Origin: Triangularia verruculosa
Lineage: Eukaryota > Ascomycota > Sordariomycetes > Sordariales > Podosporaceae
Direction: 5' to 3'
NCBI GenBank assembly: GCA_033296885.1
Contig: MU864018.1
Coordinates: 1 to 64,000, forward strand
DNA length: 64,000 bases
In this document: piece by piece, positions 20,442-31,222 of the stretch
Position numbering within the stretch: the first letter of the stretch is position 1
How the letters are laid out: every line of letters begins with the position of its first letter
The notes under the pieces: model-generated
Database searches by the model: none
What the model saw: the letters and a program-made list of their open reading frames with translations, nothing else
What the model was told of the DNA's origin: nothing
Position numbers and translations under genes: made by a program

Positions 20442-20896
20442 AGAAACGACTACCTTATCTATGCTACGAGTGATAACGAAAGGGAAGATGAATGGGTTTT
20501 GGGAGGGGATTAGCGAGGATTGGTTTTTGTTTTCTTGGGCTATGGTGTACTTCTGATTTCTCTGTTGTATTTTAGACACAGTTTCCTTTGGGTCCAGTTG
20601 CCTGTTAACAGACGCGGCAACAAAGCGAGCAATTGACAGTCAGTCTTTTCCGTGCATAAGTGTTTTCTTTTGACATTCGACGCAAAAGACTGTGAAGTAG
20701 CCAATCAGTGCGACGGACGCAGCGGAATTGGGGCACAGCCACATCTCGATCGCGGGCATTAGCCTCTGAGGCAGAGGCTGTAAGCAGGGGTAACATTTCC
20801 CCGACGACAAGGTAAATGAGGGACCTCGTAGAATGTTTATGAGCCCTGATAAAGAGTTCAAAGCCGTCAAGAAGAGTCAAAACGCAACACGGCAAC
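20442..20896. other. Intergenic between peptide and HET genes
   Basis: 455 bp holding the peptide 3' flank and the HET-gene promoter; nothing further recognised. Confidence 0.35.
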
Positions 20897-23283
20897 ATGA
20901 AGAAGCTATTCAGAAAACTCAAGCCGAAGCCCGATGCCGATAGCCGAGGGCTTTCAGAGACAGCTTCACTCCGAGAAGCCCTCCCCACCGCGGTCCCCAG
21001 CAGCTCTTCGCCCGCCGAGCGCCAGCCACAGGCCAACCAGCCGTCTATCGCTCCACCTCCAGCACCACCTATAGAAGTCCTGCCGTCGAGCGAGCTCTGC
21101 CAAGTTTGTTTCCATCTCGACCCAACACAGGCCCCTAAGGATGGTAACCTAGATGCCAAACAACCTTCATGGGCTGTACTAGAGTACAACATCCCGCCAG
21201 AGACACACGTGGCCAAAGTCGTCCCGAAATCTGAGGACCTCATCGAATCGGCAAATGGCGGTTGCATGCACTGCTTCATCGTGCGTGCCGCGCTCACCGC
21301 GTTGCACCCGGGATGGGAGAGCGAGAAGACCATTCTCCATATCTTCTTAGCGCCCGGGATCCCTGTTGTTGTGCGGCTTGAGTTTGGGACACTCGTTACC
21401 ACCTATATGAGCAGAGAGGAGGCGCTTCAGACTTATGGCTTTGATGTCCCTGTCAAGTTTACAGCGACGGTTATTGACCCCGAAAAACCTAAAGTTGAGG
21501 TTGAGATTTACCGGCCCATTTCATCAAGCCCTGCAGATGCAACTGTGGCTCAGCGCTCAGGTAGGTAACCATGTCGCTCTTTTCTTAACGCCTACATGGG
21601 AAAAAGGTCCTGACAACCTGTCTGCTAGGCTTCGAGCTTTCATCCTTGGTACGGCACGTCGGATTCGGCGAGAATATCCCCCCCCATGCTGGTGACGAGG
21701 CCTCCCTGAAGTTCATCCAGCAGCACGTAGAGCAGTGCATCACAGATCATAAATGCGGGGGCAACGAGACTCTGCCGTTACTGCCAGACCGTGTGATATG
21801 GATCCAGGCGAGCAACCCCAGCCACATTCAGCTCGTGGAGCCAAAGGGGATCCGCGCCAAGTATATTGCCCTCAGCTACTGTTGGGGACCTGTGTCGCCA
21901 GAAACATACCTCACCGACGTGAACAACCTTGAATCCAGGAAACTCGGTATCGACTACGATGACCTGCCACCGCTTCTCCGTGACGTCGTGACGTGCGCCC
22001 GGGCTCTCAATATCGAATATCTTTGGGTTGATCGGCTCTGCATCGTTCAGGGAGAGGGCGGCGACTTTTCGACGCAAGCACCTAAAATGGGAGATATCTA
22101 CGGCAACGCCACGATCACCATAGCAGCCGCCTCCGGAACCTCGGAGAGCGACCGTATCCTTATCGAGAGGGACTCCACGGGTGGCCCGTTTTCCCTTGAC
22201 GTGAAACTGGAGGGCATGGGTACTCTAACGCTCATGGTTCGTCGGCGGACGCATAAGATCGGCACTGAAAACGAAGGAGGTGACCACGGCCGGGTCTCAA
22301 CGCGTGCTTGGATCTGGCAGGAACGCCTTCTCTCCTCTCGTACCGTGTTCTTCACGCCCTGTGCGCTCAAGTTCGAATGTCGTCACCACTCCGTGTGGCA
22401 GGGATATGGTCCCGGTGTTGTGGGCAACTCATGGTCAGCACACGTGGACCTTGCCTCGAACTCCCATGATGCATGGCTTAGACTGGTTACCGAGTTCATG
22501 AAGCGGGACATCACTCACCCGTCGGATCGTCTTCCTGCCATTGAGTCTGTGATGCAGCGTATTGCTACGAACACCAACTGGAGACCGTTTTGGGGCGTTT
22601 TTGAGGATAGACTCATCGAAAGTCTCGGATGGAGCACCAAAACGCAGAACGCCGCGTCCGAACAATCCGCTTCCCGTATGAACCCGGCGCATTATGCCCC
22701 GACATGGAGCTGGGCGAGTGTTGATGGGGAAATCACGTATCTTCACGTGCTCACCGACCAGCACTACGCACCCCTTGGTCTTGTAGACCCTCTTGTCTAC
22801 GAGTTGCAGTATCGTGACCTGGACCGTGCTACTGGTGCCATCACTCTGGTTGGAAGATACCTGATTGGCGGCATTCGATGTAGCATCGAGCCGAACTTGT
22901 CGTATGAAGAGGACGGCGAGGGCAACGGCGGGGTCGCTAAGTACCGCTACACCCACAAGGTTCGAGTCTCTGGCCAGCATGCAGACTTTGTTTTCGAGCC
23001 TGATGTTCCGCTGATGCCATTCGGTGGCGAGGCCGGTCAGCCCTACACGCCCTCGGTAGTCAGAATGCCTCATGGAGGTCAGAGTCCTACTGAGGAGTGG
23101 ACAGGGAACTGCTTAGTCTTGTTGTTGGCTCGACGCAATAAGAGATCATTGGGCTTGTTGCTAGGTGCGTCGTTGAGGGACTCTAACGGGCCGACTTGGG
23201 AGCGCATCGGTATTTCGAGCTCGATTGCCGTGTCTGTCTGGGACGAGGAACATGTAAAGAGAGGGCCAATGAGGGTCGTATGA
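20897..23283 (+). CDS. HET-domain (heterokaryon incompatibility) protein 1
   Basis: Two exons, 20897-21560 and 21629-23283 (68-nt intron splitting a Gly codon), 772 aa. The basic N terminus and Pro/Ser-rich linker are followed by CQVCFHL...CMHCFIV cysteine pairs (about 70-125), which often precede HET domains. The HET domain runs from about 300 to 450 with YIALSYCWG, LRDVVTCARALNIEYLWVDR, and MGDIYGNATITIAAASG, then RAWIWQERLLSSRTVFF. HET domains mediate cell death upon non-self recognition in some Pezizomycotina genes; most paralogues are of unknown specificity. No NACHT/WD or other partner domain is fused. Neighbours are 2EXR genes and the secreted peptide. Confidence 0.92.
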
Positions 23284-23921
23284 CCGAGCCGATACCAGGG
23301 TGAGAGACGGGGATGGTGGCTAAGTTCCTATTCTCAGGGCTGGCAGGAAAGCAGTGAGCCGGTGAGCACGGTCATCATACAGTACCTGGACACTCGCCTT
23401 GCCTACCAATGTGACAGACATTGCTGCAAAAATTCCTTTGTCAGTCATTGCGTAAGGCGGTGAAGATTGGGCAATCAGTCAATGGTGTAGGTACCTAATG
23501 ACCATGGTAGAATTGGGATGACATACCACGAGGCGGAGAATTGGTCGGAAACCTGTCATGAGATAAGTATGCAAATTTCGGCGGGGCGGGGCAGAGCAAG
23601 GGAGCTAGTCTCCTCCGGATCTATAAAACCTGCGTACCTACCTAGTCAAATGAAGGGCTCGACCCGCCATAGCATTAAACACAGACACAGATATATATAC
23701 CGACCACGACAGCTTTCCAGTCGCCATTCTCCATCTACGATCGAGGATGGATGGAGCTGTCTTCACTAGAGACCGAACGTCCTACCTGGTCTACAACATT
23801 CCCACACTAGCAGTTTCCGCTTCGTCCTGACGTCTGTTTTGAGGCTGACGATTTGCGCGGAATTACACAGACAAAACCCTCATCGCCAACCATCGCGATA
23901 GGTAGTTTTCCAGCAACAATC
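23284..23921. other. Intergenic, promoter of 2EXR member 5
   Basis: About 640 bp. A GGTACCTA palindrome occurs at about 23489-23497 and tacctacctagt at 23634-23645. A tatatata stretch lies at about 23692-23699. No gene seen. Confidence 0.4.
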
Positions 23922-25325
23922 ATGCATGCCTTACCAACCGAAATTCGGTTGCATATTTACCGTCTCGTTTGGGAGCCCCAAATGGTCGCCTTGGGTTCCG
24001 AGCACCATTCCCATAAGGATCCGGTAACCCTTCAGATCAACCACGAAGCGAGGCAGGAAACCCTTAGGCATTACCACAGGATTTGTGTAGACTATCTCTA
24101 TCACCGGCCGAGAAAAAGACATGGCTATATCAGCCCCAACCTGGACGTTCTTTCTTTTTATGTTGCAGCCCGGGCCCTTCCCACCGCGACTAGCTTGACC
24201 GTTCTCGATGCCCCCAAGTTCCGCATCGAACCTGCCATCACCCAGCCCCTCCTTCGCATTACCATAGAACCCTTCTCGGGTCCCAACACCGACTTCGGAA
24301 TGGTGCTGAACACCTTCCCACTCCTCACGAGCACGAGAACATGTTCGCTGGCATCAAGGAGCTATCTTGGGAACCCAGACCCAGCCAAGATATCGACCAC
24401 GACTGCGCGTTACCGAATCTGCTGCTCACCAGCGAAGAAAAGTACGCTTGTTGGTTGGGAAGAAGCCGTCTTCCGCCCTCACGAAACCAGCAAGAACTCC
24501 TGGTGTTGGAAGTACAGCCCAGCAGAAAGCCGGCCGTTGACTTCAATGCCGCCGAATGTTGACGAGGTCATCAACACGAAAGATGCATCGACCTGGCCCG
24601 AGCCGGTGGAGGGATCGGAGCTTCGTATCCCCTGCGCAGTTTCCTACTGGGACCAGGTCCAACCTCAACGCATCCTCAAAAAGGATGATGTTTTGGTCTT
24701 TGACGCCGGCCCGCTCCCCCTAAAGACTTTTGGTCCACTGCCTAAAACCGAGAACGGGGAGGAGTGGGTGGTTTTAAAGGTAGTCGACACCGACGACGTA
24801 TGGGACAAGGAGCTCATGTCGCTCGCATTTGGGCACTTCTTCGCCTTCAGTTCCGCATCCCTCGTCGACCACGGTGTCAGGAGTGAGAATGGGCTGTCAG
24901 GCCCCTGTGACTTCAGCAGAAGCGAGTGCCCCGCCGTGCGCATGGTCCTACACTGGCTAGATGGTATAGAGTGGCGCTGGAGGCGACTTCCTACCGACAT
25001 CCAAGAAAGAGCCATGATAGTGGGCGAAGCCGTTCAAGGGGTCTGTGGGCCCGGGTATATGTACGACAACACCACCACGCAAGGTGATGAGGAAAATGGG
25101 AAGTATGGGACGCCCGTGGATTTCGCGGGGTGGAATTTGTGCCATCATCCGCTGGTTAGCGGTCCCGGAATCTGGGAGAAGCATTGTGGCCGGAGCATAG
25201 TGAAGCCCGGTGAATATATTTTATCCGTGTCACCCAAGCATCAGGAGGTCTTGGCAAGGAACTTCTGCGGCAATTCTCATGGGTTAGCCCTGTGGATTTC
25301 TGGTGTGCCTACCGTTTACGAATGA
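23922..25325 (+). CDS. 2EXR-domain protein, long form (family member 5)
   Basis: Single-exon frame of 467 aa from ATG 23922; the frame is open upstream to 23853 but without ATG. LPTEIRLHIYRLVWEPQ and NHEARQETLRHYHR are the two ExR motifs. HGYISPNLD, ARYRICC, WCWKYSPAE, IPCAVSYW...RILKKDDVLVFD, WVVLKVVDT, QGVCGPGYMY follow. It departs from its relatives in three places: the TIDFW block is replaced by unrelated residues (around 24330-24360), the first Cys pair is absent, and the H-x-C end is followed by about 60 extra residues. The TIDFW loss could be a compensated pair of frame changes. Convergent with member 6. Confidence 0.8.
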   Translation: MHALPTEIRLHIYRLVWEPQMVALGSEHHSHKDPVTLQINHEARQETLRHYHRICVDYLYHRPRKRHGYISPNLDVLSFYVAARALPTATSLTVLDAPKFRIEPAITQPLLRITIEPFSGPNTDFGMVLNTFPLLTSTRTCSLASRSYLGNPDPAKISTTTARYRICCSPAKKSTLVGWEEAVFRPHETSKNSWCWKYSPAESRPLTSMPPNVDEVINTKDASTWPEPVEGSELRIPCAVSYWDQVQPQRILKKDDVLVFDAGPLPLKTFGPLPKTENGEEWVVLKVVDTDDVWDKELMSLAFGHFFAFSSASLVDHGVRSENGLSGPCDFSRSECPAVRMVLHWLDGIEWRWRRLPTDIQERAMIVGEAVQGVCGPGYMYDNTTTQGDEENGKYGTPVDFAGWNLCHHPLVSGPGIWEKHCGRSIVKPGEYILSVSPKHQEVLARNFCGNSHGLALWISGVPTVYE

Positions 25326-25628
25326 AGGCGAGCAAGGATAGCTTAATGTATCAAGGTGGATAAACCGCTGGATGGACAAGGGTTGGGTTAGAATGGTATG
25401 TTACAGGAGATAGAGGAAAGGGAATATATTCGTTGACTAATGGAGTCCAAAAGTTCATAACCCTGGCCAAGAAAGAGCTCATGGGGCAAAATCTTGCTGT
25501 CAATTGCAACTGATATGATGGCTTCCATATGGCCGAGGAGGCGCTCATAATATTGAAGGATGCCCGTGGTTCCAGAATATTCACACAATTGGAATGAGAC
25601 AGCGCCCTGCTGGGGAGTGTCTTTAGAT
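25326..25628. other. Intergenic between convergent 2EXR members 5 and 6
   Basis: 303 bp of shared 3' flank; no feature recognised. Confidence 0.35.
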
Positions 25629-27139
25629 TCATGCCGTCAATGTCCCGTGCTTGACACACTGGTGCCACTTCCTATCCACAAGCAGGCGATTCTCTCCGCG
25701 CGCTAGTTGAACCTCGTGAGGGACAAATATTCTGTCTGCTGCCTCTGCGGCCATGCTGTCGCCGCTGAAACCGTGAGTCACCAAACCATTACTAACCAGG
25801 GGAAAGCCGGAGTTCCCAATCAGCGAGGAATGCATCGGATGCCTCAGCCCACTGTTACCAGGAGTATCATATCTCTCTTCCTGTCCGTCCCACCCCGCGA
25901 TCTCATTCTCATTCAAATATCCAGGTGCACAAACTCCATGTACGGTGACAGTCTGCAGGCTCGCGATCTGTTTCAGCTTTGGTACCACGCGACTGAAGAA
26001 CCCGTCCTGTATAGCGTGGGCACTTTTGACAGCGGCGCGGGCGTCATGTAGATCTTTGAACGCGTGTGCTATCGCCTCGCGGTGGTAAACATGGTTCGGG
26101 GAGACAACCATGAAGACAGACCAACCTTCCCCTTGAGACGTCTGGGTATCTGTGTCCTGTTGGAACCGGTGGCGGTCGAATTGGAGGACGCCCCTCTTTC
26201 TCAGGACCCTCCGCGCGTCGCGGTCAAACCAGTGGGACACTGCGGCCGGCGCTCGCAATTCAGTCGCGGTGTTGGGGTTTGGTGGCTGCCAGTTTGTCGA
26301 GAAGTTCAAAGCGATGTCGGCTGTCGGGACACTTGCTTCAGGGCGGTACTGCCACCGCCAGAACGTGGGCGTGTGGTTGCTGAGGCGGGAACAGTCGAGG
26401 CAGCGGGAACCATTGGCTCCTGCTGCACTCGGATCCTCAACCGCAGGATAGAATGCGGCATCTTCCCACTCAACTAAGATGGGCCCGTCACTGGGAGGGG
26501 TCCGACAAATTCGATATCGGTTCTTGTTGCAGTCTGCAGCGCTTCTAAGATCTTGCATGGCGGAGGCTGGCGCCACAGGACGTACAAGGCTTCCATCGGC
26601 CCGCCGGTAGGAAAACGCAGGTATCTCATCCGAATCACGTAACATATCACTCGTGGGTTTAGAAACCCAAAAGTCAATTGTCTTGATGAGTCGGAGCAGT
26701 CCACGCGCATGGAGAGCGCGGACGAGGCCGTCCAGGTCACATGAAGACAGGGTGATGTGAAGAAGCGCCTCTTTCAAGCCGCGGAACCCCAAAGTCAAAT
26801 CAGACCTCATCAAGGCACTGCTAGCTGAGAATTCCATGATATGCAGGATGTCGAGTCGGGGGTTGATATATCCTTGTTGGACAATTAGGCGGCCGTCTTG
26901 CCCGTAGCTGCATTGGTAGTGGTTATAATGCCTCTGTGTCTCTTTTCGCGCTTCGTAATTCAGGGACAAGGCAAGGTGACTGGCAGCTTTCTTCGCGGCT
27001 GCTTGACGGGAATTGGCACAGCAGTCAAGGGGAGAGTCACGACAGCAGGCTCCCATGTATCTCTATAGACCTGCAGCCGAAGCTCGGGTCCCAGACCCTG
27101 GAAGTTGAATTTCGGTAGGTCCAAAGTTGGAGAGTCCAT
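25629..27139 (-). CDS. 2EXR-domain protein (family member 6) with a 1-nt frame break
   Basis: The N-terminal ExR motif (PELRLQVYRDTWEP) starts from ATG 27139 and stays open to a TGA at 26960-26962. The rest (SLNYEARKETQRHYNHY onward) is in another frame open from 27056 to 25629. Frames would join at about 26970-26975, where PVTL meets ALSLNYEAR, if one base were added. Downstream blocks are all present: QGYINPRLDILHI, KTIDFW, NRYRICR, CLDC...FWRWQY, ARRVL...LQFD, WSVFMVVSP, HGVCAPGYL, and KWHQC near the C terminus. Either a real 1-bp deletion (pseudogene), a sequence error, or an unrecognised intron. Conservation of everything after the break suggests recent damage. Confidence 0.7.
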
Positions 27140-27683
27140 GTTGCCTTTCTTTCGCGATCACTGAAGATGCTGGTGGGCGGTGCTCTGTGATGCGGGGATG
27201 GGTTGCTGGCAGATGTCTCGGAGTTAAGGGCGCCAATACAAATTGAAACCCTAACCCTACCAGTCACATGGAACCCTTGATTCAAGACTTCTCTGGGATC
27301 TCAAGACGCGATTGTCAGGTCTATTGATACCCTCCCATCTGCTTCTTTACATCTGGACCCCGGTTATATCAATGATTCAATACCTTAGGTACCTATCTAC
27401 CAAAGGAGGTCCAAGCTACGTTCCTTCCCCAGGCACCCACGTTCCCCACCCACCTTATCTTCATTTATTTGCTCTTTTCACCTCGTCTGATACCGCGACT
27501 TTTCAAACGCGTACATATCCCCGCTTCTTTTTACCTGATCTGTAGGGCTTTGAAGATCTTCGCCGCACCCCCAAATTTTGTCTCACCGTCCAGAGGTTGT
27601 CCCCGTTTTCGACACGTAGCAGCCAGCTCATCAAGTTCCGAAGAAACCATCACACTTCGACGAAGCCGTCTAGCATCGCATCA
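27140..27683. promoter_or_regulatory. Divergent promoter region of 2EXR members 6 and 7
   Basis: 544 bp between two outward-facing starts. Contains CTTAGGTACCTATCTACC at 27382-27399, a member of the palindrome family seen in many intergenic regions here. No TATA box stands out. Confidence 0.35.
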
Positions 27684-29180
27684 ATGTCGCCCCGATCACC
27701 CACAAAGAACCAGCAGAAAAGCCCGGGAGGTTGGAGCCGTCTGCCGGCCGAAATTCGACTCAAGATATATCAGGATGTCTGGGAGACAAGGACAGTATTC
27801 TTCGGAATCAGGAAGCCCGGCACGATCGCACACCCACCCATTACACTCGCCATCAACTGCGAGTCGCGCCAAGAGACGTTGAAACATTATCATCGCTACG
27901 ACATGTCCATTTCTCGGAAAATCAAGGGCTTGTCGGGCAACCCAGACCAGTGGATCATTATGCACAAATACGGATACGTCAATCCTCATCTGGACACTCT
28001 ATGCTTGACATCTTTGGCAGGGGAGCTATTCAGGACCAAATTGAAAGCTCTAAGGTTCCCGACTATTCATGAGCCTGTACTCCACTTCGCCATTGACGAT
28101 ACCGCCGGCAGCCGGGGTCCTGATATATATCCCCGTTTGATGTTCCTAAACGGGCTTGAGCACCTCATCCTCACCCTTGATTTCTGGGCATCAGTAGTGC
28201 ACCCTGCCGGGGGGGCAGCCAGCAACTACCGTTATCGTGTTTGCTGGACTCGGGGCCCAGCTGCCCTGAAGACTCTCGCCCGCTATGAGACTGCCGTTTT
28301 CCGGCCCGACGCTGGTCAAGATTTCAACCAAAAAGTGACATCGGCTGCGCGATTCTACTGCTCAAAGGACAACTGTGAGAAGCGCGAAGTGTGCTCGACA
28401 TGGAAGTATGTCCCCGATGCGAGTCGCACCCTCACCTGCGACCAGCGAGGCCTCATACAACAACCTGACTCCCTTCCGATGGCGGACCAGAGTGCCGATC
28501 CAGAACGCTCGCGAGAACTTCGGATGGTGTCTGCCATTGCTTCTAGTCACGAACTGGAAGCCCACGGACGTCAATCCCTCAAACGTGATGAGGTACTGCT
28601 GTTCAACTCCTGCCCCGCAGCTGCCCTGAGATCCGCCCGAAACGTCGGCCGCCGCCGTGTCGGTTGGATCGTGCTGAAGGTCGTTTCACCAGATGACGTT
28701 TGGCCTCAGGAGCTAGCTGGTAGAGCCTTTGAGCATCTCGAATGGTATGGTTGTTCGCATATGTATTCGAGGCAAGCCGGTAAGGGGTACAACCACTCGC
28801 GCAAATTCAGTTGGACGATGAACAGAATCCTGTCTCTTATGCTCGAGGTGGAGGATGCGATACGGTATGTCAACAAAAGGCCAGAGGTCACAGTGGGCAG
28901 CTCTCCTAGGGCTGTTAGAAAGAGAGATGGGTTAGTCGATGGGGTGTGTGGCCCGAGGTATTTGTGCCCGGGTCAAGGCCGTCTCAGGGTGCCGCATCCA
29001 GAGGAACCAGGGCTGGACGACGATTGTTATCCTGAAGTGAGCGATCCATCATTCAGCGAACGAGCACTGCGCGGCAAGACTGAGGAATTGCCATATCAAG
29101 TGCGGTTTCTGTCTCAAGACCACTGGGAGGCTGTGTCGAAGGTCTATCACAGCTGTGACAAAGGATCAGCGGATGCTTAG
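27684..29180 (+). CDS. 2EXR-domain protein, long form (family member 7)
   Basis: Intact single-exon frame; ATG at 27684 gives 498 aa (the frame is open further upstream without ATG). Blocks: LPAEIRLKIYQDVWETR, NCESRQETLKHYHRY (second ExR as ESR), YGYVNPHLDTL, LTLDFW, YRYRVCW, C-x4-C plus a further Cys and TWKYVPD, LKRDEVLLFNS, WIVLKVVSPDDVW, DGVCGPRYL, YPEVSDPS, then VYHSCDK at the C terminus. An insertion of about 20 residues precedes YGYVNP relative to members 2 and 4. Function unknown. Confidence 0.85.
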   Translation: MSPRSPTKNQQKSPGGWSRLPAEIRLKIYQDVWETRTVFFGIRKPGTIAHPPITLAINCESRQETLKHYHRYDMSISRKIKGLSGNPDQWIIMHKYGYVNPHLDTLCLTSLAGELFRTKLKALRFPTIHEPVLHFAIDDTAGSRGPDIYPRLMFLNGLEHLILTLDFWASVVHPAGGAASNYRYRVCWTRGPAALKTLARYETAVFRPDAGQDFNQKVTSAARFYCSKDNCEKREVCSTWKYVPDASRTLTCDQRGLIQQPDSLPMADQSADPERSRELRMVSAIASSHELEAHGRQSLKRDEVLLFNSCPAAALRSARNVGRRRVGWIVLKVVSPDDVWPQELAGRAFEHLEWYGCSHMYSRQAGKGYNHSRKFSWTMNRILSLMLEVEDAIRYVNKRPEVTVGSSPRAVRKRDGLVDGVCGPRYLCPGQGRLRVPHPEEPGLDDDCYPEVSDPSFSERALRGKTEELPYQVRFLSQDHWEAVSKVYHSCDKGSADA

Positions 29181-29611
29181 ATTGCGCATGGCAAGGGATG
29201 ATGCCGATGGATGGGACTCAAAAGATCATTGACAGGACATCAAAGCGGGTTGATGGAAGCGAAAAAAGAGCAGTTAGGAAGCATCAAGATGAATGCTACG
29301 GGCTTCAGGCCTTTGTTAAGTAAGATAATGTAAAATATGATGGAATACCTTATCCCCTCAACATGATCATTGTGCGTTATTTTTATTGTTATTTCCCATG
29401 TATTTTAACCTACTGGATATCATAGATGCAGAAAGGTAATGGGAGAAGGAACACGCGCAAGTATCTCCGTTCGCTACCCAATAGATGTTGATGTATGCCT
29501 TGGAAAGGGTCATGAGCAGGTGAAATGTCTCTTCTTGTACATGATCCCACGGGATCTCCAAAATTCGATTATTCTTTTGAAGTAGCTGCTTCCTTTAAAG
29601 TATTCCAAAAA
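29181..29611. other. Intergenic between convergent 2EXR members 7 and 8
   Basis: 431 bp; AT-rich around 29310-29420. No gene, repeat or RNA recognised. Confidence 0.35.
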
Positions 29612-31222
29612 TCAGGCAAGGCCCAGTGACCATTTCCAGGGCATTACTCGCACCGAACAATTTCCCTTTCCGCTTCCTCCATAGTTCCCCCCCCATTGAA
29701 ATCTCAGCTCCGGTTCCTCCGGGTCGTCCACATCTTCCATGTCCTGCAAGGGTTCAAAGGACTTCCCCCTGGCGTATCTCTCCCACAACGACGCCTCGCT
29801 AACCACCGGGCAGCTCCCTTTATTGCTAAAGCTTATCTCCCGGTCTCTGATGGAACTCCAAGTAGTCTTCAACCCAATGTCCTCCCACTCTTGCTCCTTG
29901 TAGAGATACCCTGGGCCGCAAACTCCGTCGACCTCCTCGAGTGGCCAACAATTTACTGCATACCGTCTAACGAAACCAGGCCATCCCATGAGGATGTCTA
30001 GCCCCTCTCGCGCGGGGTTAATGAAGAGGCTGTGATCGACTCGTCCCACCGGCCCCTTTGGGTAGCTGTCGAAGAGTTTCGTTTTGATCAAAGGCACAAT
30101 ATCTCGTACAAGGTCCGGTTCATGGTTGGGTAGGGAGCTTGATGTCAATGAGCTCTTGCGGTATAAGTGAGTAAAGGCGCGGGCGCTGACTTCCCTGTGC
30201 CAGAACTTGTTGGGGTCAACTACCTTGAGCACGGCCCAGCGCTCCTGGGGAAGGGGGTTTCGTTCCCAGGGTGGATTGGCGTTAAAGATCAGGGCTTGAT
30301 CGCGCTGAAGGATGGCTCGCGCCTTGATGTTGGAGAAGCGGGAGACCGCGCAAGGGATGTGGATTTCGGTTTGGGTGGAAGCATCGGGGGGTAGTCTGAC
30401 TTCGGGCGATGTGGTCAGTAAGCAACCAGGCTCCGGAACGTATCGCCTGCGGACAAGGGCGTGGCGGTTAGGACAGTTGGGAACAGTGCAAGTGGCCGTT
30501 TCCGGGGGGGTAAGGGGATCGGATTCAACGGTTTTGTATCTGAACAAAGCATTCTCCCAAGTAGCTACGGTGGTGAGTGGCGTAGAAGCTGGCAGACGGC
30601 AAACACGATATCGAAAGGTACTGTGATGGTAAGGCGGGTAGTGCGAACGGGGCTCGGTGCTGTATAATTTTGTCGTCCAAAAATCTATAGTTCTGATCAA
30701 GGGCAGAAGGTGGGTCAATCTGCCGCTAAGTAAGATGTCATGCTTAACACTGCGTCCCAGGGTGACGCGAAGGACAGGCTCTGTAATTATTGGTATATCA
30801 AGAAGGAGGCTCGCTTCTCCGTCGCCGACATATTCAAAGTGGAGAAGATCAAGATGGGGGTTGATATACCCATACGTCTCTCTTTTTGTTTTGGAAATCG
30901 TATATATCGGACGTACTCCCTACTGCGGCAGCGAATAAACGCACTTGACTTCGTTATACTGAAGCCGATAGCGGTGGTAATGTTTCAACGTCTTTGCTCG
31001 TGCTTCATAACTGATCGCTAGGGTGACGGGAGGTTGACTCTTTTCATGGAGCATTAGGGCTCGCTCGCGTTTCTGGGAAAACCGTGGGCCATAGCCGTCA
31101 CTATAGTTTCGCGGTTCAAATGAGATGGTGATGGTTCTAGGTTTCCAGACTTCGCGCCAGATTTTTAAGCGTATCTCGGGCGGGAGACGTTTGGGGGTCT
31201 GTTGTCGAGACGAGGGTGCCAT
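29612..31222 (-). CDS. 2EXR-domain protein (family member 8), intron or in-frame TAG
   Basis: From ATG 31222 the frame carries LPPEIRLKIWREVWKPR and SYEARAKTLKHYHRY, then TAG at 30920-30922, then continues in the same frame with YGYINPHLDLLHFE, RTIDFW, FRYRVCR, C-x5-C...RRRY, IPCAVSRF...ARAILQRDQALIF, WAVLKVVDP, DGVCGPGYLY, to a stop at 29612. A 63-nt intron 30944-30882 (donor GTGCGT, acceptor AAAAAG, no clear branch site) removes the TAG and keeps frame, giving 515 aa and joining VKE to TYGYINP as in relatives. Otherwise TAG is a true interruption. The C terminus lacks the H-x-C seen in most others; a run of eight G (29687-29694) lies there and could hide a frame change. Confidence 0.72.

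Noticed and set aside
29687..29694. Eight-G run near the end of 2EXR member 8 as a frameshift site
   Set aside because: The alternative frame after the run shows no better family match, so a frame change there is not supported.
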